Origin: Bacteroidota bacterium
Lineage (GTDB): Bacteria > Bacteroidota > Bacteroidia > UKL13-3
Assembly: GCA_004293295.1 (NCBI GenBank)
Contig: RDYC01000242.1
Span: 1 to 9,998, forward strand
DNA length: 9,998 nt
Direction of reading: 5' to 3'
This document shows, piece by piece, positions 7,255-9,998 of this stretch. Position numbers and translations under genes: made by a program. Position 1 is the stretch's first letter. Each line of letters begins with the position of its first letter. The notes under the pieces were generated by a model, which was not told the DNA's origin, searched no databases, and saw only the letters and a list, made by a program, of their open reading frames with translations.

Positions 7255-8241
7255 TCACTTCCCATTAATCACTTCAATAATGTGATGAGTTGGTTGCAAA
7301 TTCATGCAATTAAAATGGGCTTTAGGGCATTGTTTAAAACCAATTTTGGAGCATGGCCGACAATTGAGATGTGGGACTTGGAACAGGTGATGCTGCGTGG
7401 TTGAATGGCCATAATAGGGTGTCATGCCAAACTCTGGTATGGTATTTCCCCATATCGAAATAATCTCTTTGTTTAAGGCAGCCGCTATATGCATAAGTCC
7501 GGTGTCGTGTGTAACTACTTTTTCGGCTTGGCTTAATACAAACGCTGATTGGTGCAACGAGAGTGTTCCGCATAAATTAATAGCAGTATTTCCGCATTGT
7601 GCTGCAATTGCATTTGCGGCTTCCACATCCTCTTTTCCGCCAAGTAGTACTACTTTTTTTTGTACCCCTTTAACCAATAAAATGATTTTATCGGTTGGCA
7701 AGCGTTTGGTAGCATGTTGTGCTCCTATGGCAAATGCAATAAAAGGTTCAGTAGGAACAACAGCTTCATAATTCCATTCCTGGAGCAATGATGGGGGTAA
7801 AAAGTAGTCCAGCCCTTTATTGTCAGCCTTAACATGAAAAGGACTTAGTGTTGCTAAATACCTTTGCACAATATGAATAGGAGGTAATACACCTTGTTTC
7901 AGCTTAACCGCAATTGATTTTTCGATGTTTAATTTATCAAAACTAAACGCAGGTACCTGAAGCACACTTTTAATAATGGAAGTTCTTAGGTTGTTGTGCA
8001 AATCTATGATGTAATCAAAACCTAGCGATTTAAGTTCCCGGGCTTTTTTTAACAATGCTTTATCCAGGGTATGCACTTGTGTGATGTATGGATTGTGGGC
8101 AAGTATGCCAGCGAAAGCCGGTTTGGTTAAATAGTGGATTTCAGCATTAGGGTATTGTTGTTTAAGGCAACGCACCACCGGAGTGGTTAATACAATATCA
8201 CCAATAGAACTAAAACGTATAACTAAAAATTTGGTCAACAT
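7255..8241 (-). CDS. Glycosyltransferase family 9 (heptosyltransferase-like)
   Basis: A GT9 (GT-B fold) enzyme of the ADP-heptose:LPS heptosyltransferase type, probably adding a sugar to the lipopolysaccharide core at the cytoplasmic face of the inner membrane. The acceptor and donor cannot be read from sequence. With the ATG at 8241 it has 328 aa. Motifs are the N-terminal LVIRFSSIGDIVLTTP (6-21), DLHNNLR (80-86), the donor-binding THDTGLMHIAAAL (244-256, with D246, G248, H251), and WGNTIPEFGMTPYYG (264-278). A four-cysteine cluster near the C-terminus (Cys294, 297, 305, 312, pattern CRPC...QCP...NC) is common in this branch. An in-frame TTG at 8250 would add three residues (Met-Phe-Ser), but the ATG fits the family N-terminus better. 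It starts 29 bp after the polX stop, so the two may share a transcript. Confidence 0.92.
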   Translation of the reverse strand: MLTKFLVIRFSSIGDIVLTTPVVRCLKQQYPNAEIHYLTKPAFAGILAHNPYITQVHTLDKALLKKARELKSLGFDYIIDLHNNLRTSIIKSVLQVPAFSFDKLNIEKSIAVKLKQGVLPPIHIVQRYLATLSPFHVKADNKGLDYFLPPSLLQEWNYEAVVPTEPFIAFAIGAQHATKRLPTDKIILLVKGVQKKVVLLGGKEDVEAANAIAAQCGNTAINLCGTLSLHQSAFVLSQAEKVVTHDTGLMHIAAALNKEIISIWGNTIPEFGMTPYYGHSTTQHHLFQVPHLNCRPCSKIGFKQCPKAHFNCMNLQPTHHIIEVINGK

Positions 8242-8270
8242 GCTAAACAATAAAGGTAATGAAATAAATC

Positions 8271-9950
8271 CTACTTGGGTTTTTTATGCAGGAAGTAAGC
8301 ATTAATTTCCGAGAAACTCATGGCGTTTAAACACATTTCTTTGTAAAGCCCTCCTTTTCTGGCCACACAAACACCATAATACATGTTATGATAACCTTGG
8401 GTATGATGTGCGTCAGGGTTGATACTCAGCTTAACCCCTTTGTTTAGTGCATAATCAATATATCGCCAATCCAAATCTAAACGGTAAGGATGGGCATTAA
8501 TTTCTATTACTACTTCATTGGCTGCACAAGCATCAATTATTTTATGATGGTCAATCGGGTAACCTTCCCGCATCAATAATAATCTTCCGGTTGGATGTCC
8601 GAGCAAGGTTGTATATGGGTTTTCAATTGCTTTAATCAAACGACTCATGGCTTTCTCTTCAGTCATTTTTAAATTGCTGTGTACACTAGCCACAATAAAA
8701 TCAAATGAGGCCAGAACGTCATTTGAATAATCCAAACTTCCATCACCTAAGATATCACACTCTATACCTTTAAAAACAAAAAATGGAGCAAGTTTTTTAT
8801 TCAATAATTCTATCTCTTCATGTTGCTTAATAATCTCTTCTTCTTTAAGACCTCCGGCATATTGCGCGGCTTTGCTATGGTCGCAAATACCCAGGTACTC
8901 ATAGCCCAATTCTTTACAGTAGTTGGCCATTTCAGCAAGGGTGTTTAATCCATCTGAATAGGTGCTATGGTTGTGTAAGATTCCTTTTAAGTCGGTAATC
9001 TCAATCAGCTTGGGAAGTTTGTTTTGCCGGGCTAAAGATACTTCATGTAAACCCTCACGCAGTTCAGGGGCTATGTATGGTAAGTTTACACTTGTGTAAA
9101 TCACTTCTTCCGATGTGGCTTCCGCTGTGGTGAAGTCAGGTTTAAGTGCTTTTAGTAATTGAAGATGTGCGGCAGTAGCTGTGGTCTCAAACAAGGTGCT
9201 GAAAAAGTCGTCATCGCTACAAAAATAAATGCTGCATGGAATAGATTGGTTGATGACGAAGGTAATAGTGGAGGTATTTACCTGAAGCTGCTCAGGTGAT
9301 AAACGTTCATCAATATACTGTGCTAATTCATTTTCATCACCGTAAATAGCTACGCATATCTCAATGGTTTCAATCACTTCACATTTGCGTCTGATTGCTC
9401 CTGTTAGGCTAATGTTGGTGGTGCCATCAAATTCATTCAGTGCATCCACCAGTTGATTGGCAAGTTCTTCAATTTTAGCGTAATGAAATTTATGCGTGTT
9501 GGCAAAAATAAATTCAATGCTCTTTTTTACACTTTCTTGGGTTTTTAATCCAAAACCCTTTGCCTGAGCAAGCCTGTTTTCATTGCAAGCATACAATAAT
9601 TCACCAATACTTTCTATCCCCAACTGCTGCCAGATGTACGCTATTTTTTTCGGGCCTATCCCTTTAACTGCAAACAACTGTTGTACTCCCAGAGGAGTAT
9701 CTTGTTCCAACTGTTGCAACTCATCAAAAGTGCCTGTTGTGCTCAATTGAAATACTTTAGCAGCAACGCTCTTGCCCACGCCTTCAATTTGCTCAAGCTC
9801 GGCAATGCTTTTCCCCGCTAGGGGTTCCAATAATTTATCAATTCTAAATGAAGCCGCAGCATAAGATTTAATCTTAAAGGGGTTGCCATTATGCAACTCA
9901 CTTAAATCTGCATACCATTTTAGTTTTTCAGCAATCTGCTCATTCGTCAT
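8271..9950 (-). CDS. polX: PolX-like HhH/PHP protein, polymerase site degenerate
   Basis: A homologue of bacterial family X DNA polymerase/3'-5' exonuclease (PolX), a repair enzyme. At 559 aa it has the usual length. Order: 8-kDa helical domain with helix-hairpin-helix motifs (IEGVGKSVAAKV 55-66, VKGIGPKKIAYIW 95-107, AKGFGLKTQESV 130-141), a palm-like region (about 175-300), and a C-terminal PHP domain (about 320-555). The PHP metal ligands all appear present: H326/H328, D333, D357-H358, E397, H424, H452, H487, and D513/H515. In the palm the usual GS-x-RR...DxD reads GAIRRKCEVIETIEICV, so the two aspartates become Thr195 and Glu197. The later VDLR aspartate aligns with Ser240 (PCSIYF). The GSKEHN-like nucleotide-binding segment is also unrecognisable. 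I infer PHP phosphoesterase/exonuclease activity without polymerase activity. The ATG at 9950 is needed for the complete N-terminal domain. Confidence 0.9.
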   Translation of the reverse strand: MTNEQIAEKLKWYADLSELHNGNPFKIKSYAAASFRIDKLLEPLAGKSIAELEQIEGVGKSVAAKVFQLSTTGTFDELQQLEQDTPLGVQQLFAVKGIGPKKIAYIWQQLGIESIGELLYACNENRLAQAKGFGLKTQESVKKSIEFIFANTHKFHYAKIEELANQLVDALNEFDGTTNISLTGAIRRKCEVIETIEICVAIYGDENELAQYIDERLSPEQLQVNTSTITFVINQSIPCSIYFCSDDDFFSTLFETTATAAHLQLLKALKPDFTTAEATSEEVIYTSVNLPYIAPELREGLHEVSLARQNKLPKLIEITDLKGILHNHSTYSDGLNTLAEMANYCKELGYEYLGICDHSKAAQYAGGLKEEEIIKQHEEIELLNKKLAPFFVFKGIECDILGDGSLDYSNDVLASFDFIVASVHSNLKMTEEKAMSRLIKAIENPYTTLLGHPTGRLLLMREGYPIDHHKIIDACAANEVVIEINAHPYRLDLDWRYIDYALNKGVKLSINPDAHHTQGYHNMYYGVCVARKGGLYKEMCLNAMSFSEINAYFLHKKPK

Positions 9951-9954
9951 AATT

Positions 9955-9988
9955 CAAAAATAGTATTTCTTGCCTGAGATAATAACAA
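9955..9988 (-). promoter_or_regulatory. Putative polX promoter abutting the start codon
   Basis: On the minus strand TATTTTTG at 9962-9955 matches TAnnTTTG exactly, with a TTG at 9988-9986 after a 23-nt spacer, at the long end of the accepted range. The -7 element ends 4 nt before the polX ATG, which would make the transcript leaderless or nearly so. A promoter beyond the window edge is equally possible. Confidence 0.3.
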
Positions 9989-9998
9989 TAACCTTTGA

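Noticed and set aside
7424..7771. 115-codon plus-strand ORF antisense to the glycosyltransferase gene
   Set aside because: Shadow of a well-supported GT9 gene. Its product looks like a random mixture and no start context or neighbour supports it.
8242..8250. TTG start for the glycosyltransferase, three residues upstream
   Set aside because: The ATG at 8241 sits right at the expected N-terminus (MLTKFLVIRFSSIGD), so the longer form is unnecessary.
6839..9950. polX, glycosyltransferase and globin as a dedicated defence or stress system
   Set aside because: Each belongs to a common housekeeping family, there is no shared substrate or fused domain, and the globin has a separate promoter-like element. 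Proximity alone does not support a system.
1..9998. Insertion sequences, CRISPR arrays, tRNA/rRNA genes, attachment sites
   Set aside because: I saw no transposase, spaced direct repeats, tRNA-like cloverleaf or rRNA sequence. The genes are packed and the longest gap is 201 bp.

Overview
The window is about 10 kb of AT-rich chromosome from a member of the Bacteroidota. Three things show this. It carries a core component of the type IX secretion system (T9SS), which is confined to this phylum. It carries a protein ending in a type A T9SS sorting domain. Several genes are preceded by the TAnnTTTG -7 element used by the primary sigma factor of this phylum, while classical Shine-Dalgarno sites are lacking. 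The class or order cannot be fixed from the sequence alone. All seven genes look intact, and I see no mobile element, CRISPR array, tRNA or rRNA.

Plus strand, 83-5016: a two-gene unit. sprE/porW (T9SS periplasmic TPR lipoprotein, TTG start) overlaps by 4 bp (GTGA) a class A penicillin-binding protein with glycosyltransferase and transpeptidase domains (GTG start). This links trans-envelope secretion and gliding machinery to peptidoglycan synthesis. The sprE reading frame contains a run of eight G, an outlier in this AT-rich sequence and a possible slippage site.

Minus strand, 6409-5024: a secreted protein of unknown function. It has a signal peptide, about seven propeller-like repeats and a C-terminal type A sorting domain, so it is a likely T9SS client. 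It converges on the PBP gene with only 7 bp between the stops. A 201-bp intergenic region separates it from the divergent small DUF1653 gene (6611-6835, plus strand).

Minus strand, 9950-6839: PolX-like HhH/PHP protein, then a family 9 glycosyltransferase (heptosyltransferase-like), then a group III truncated haemoglobin. The first two are close enough to be co-transcribed. The globin has its own promoter-like element. The globin and DUF1653 genes converge with 3 bp between the stops, and a 9-bp inverted repeat brackets both stop codons.

This is mainly a housekeeping and envelope region. I do not see a new multi-gene system. The points most worth a second look are: the PolX homologue, which has lost its polymerase carboxylates but keeps its PHP phosphoesterase residues; the G8 tract in the T9SS gene; the translationally coupled sprE-PBP pair; the seven-repeat T9SS client; and the TAnnTTTG elements placed almost on the start codons of polX and the globin gene.
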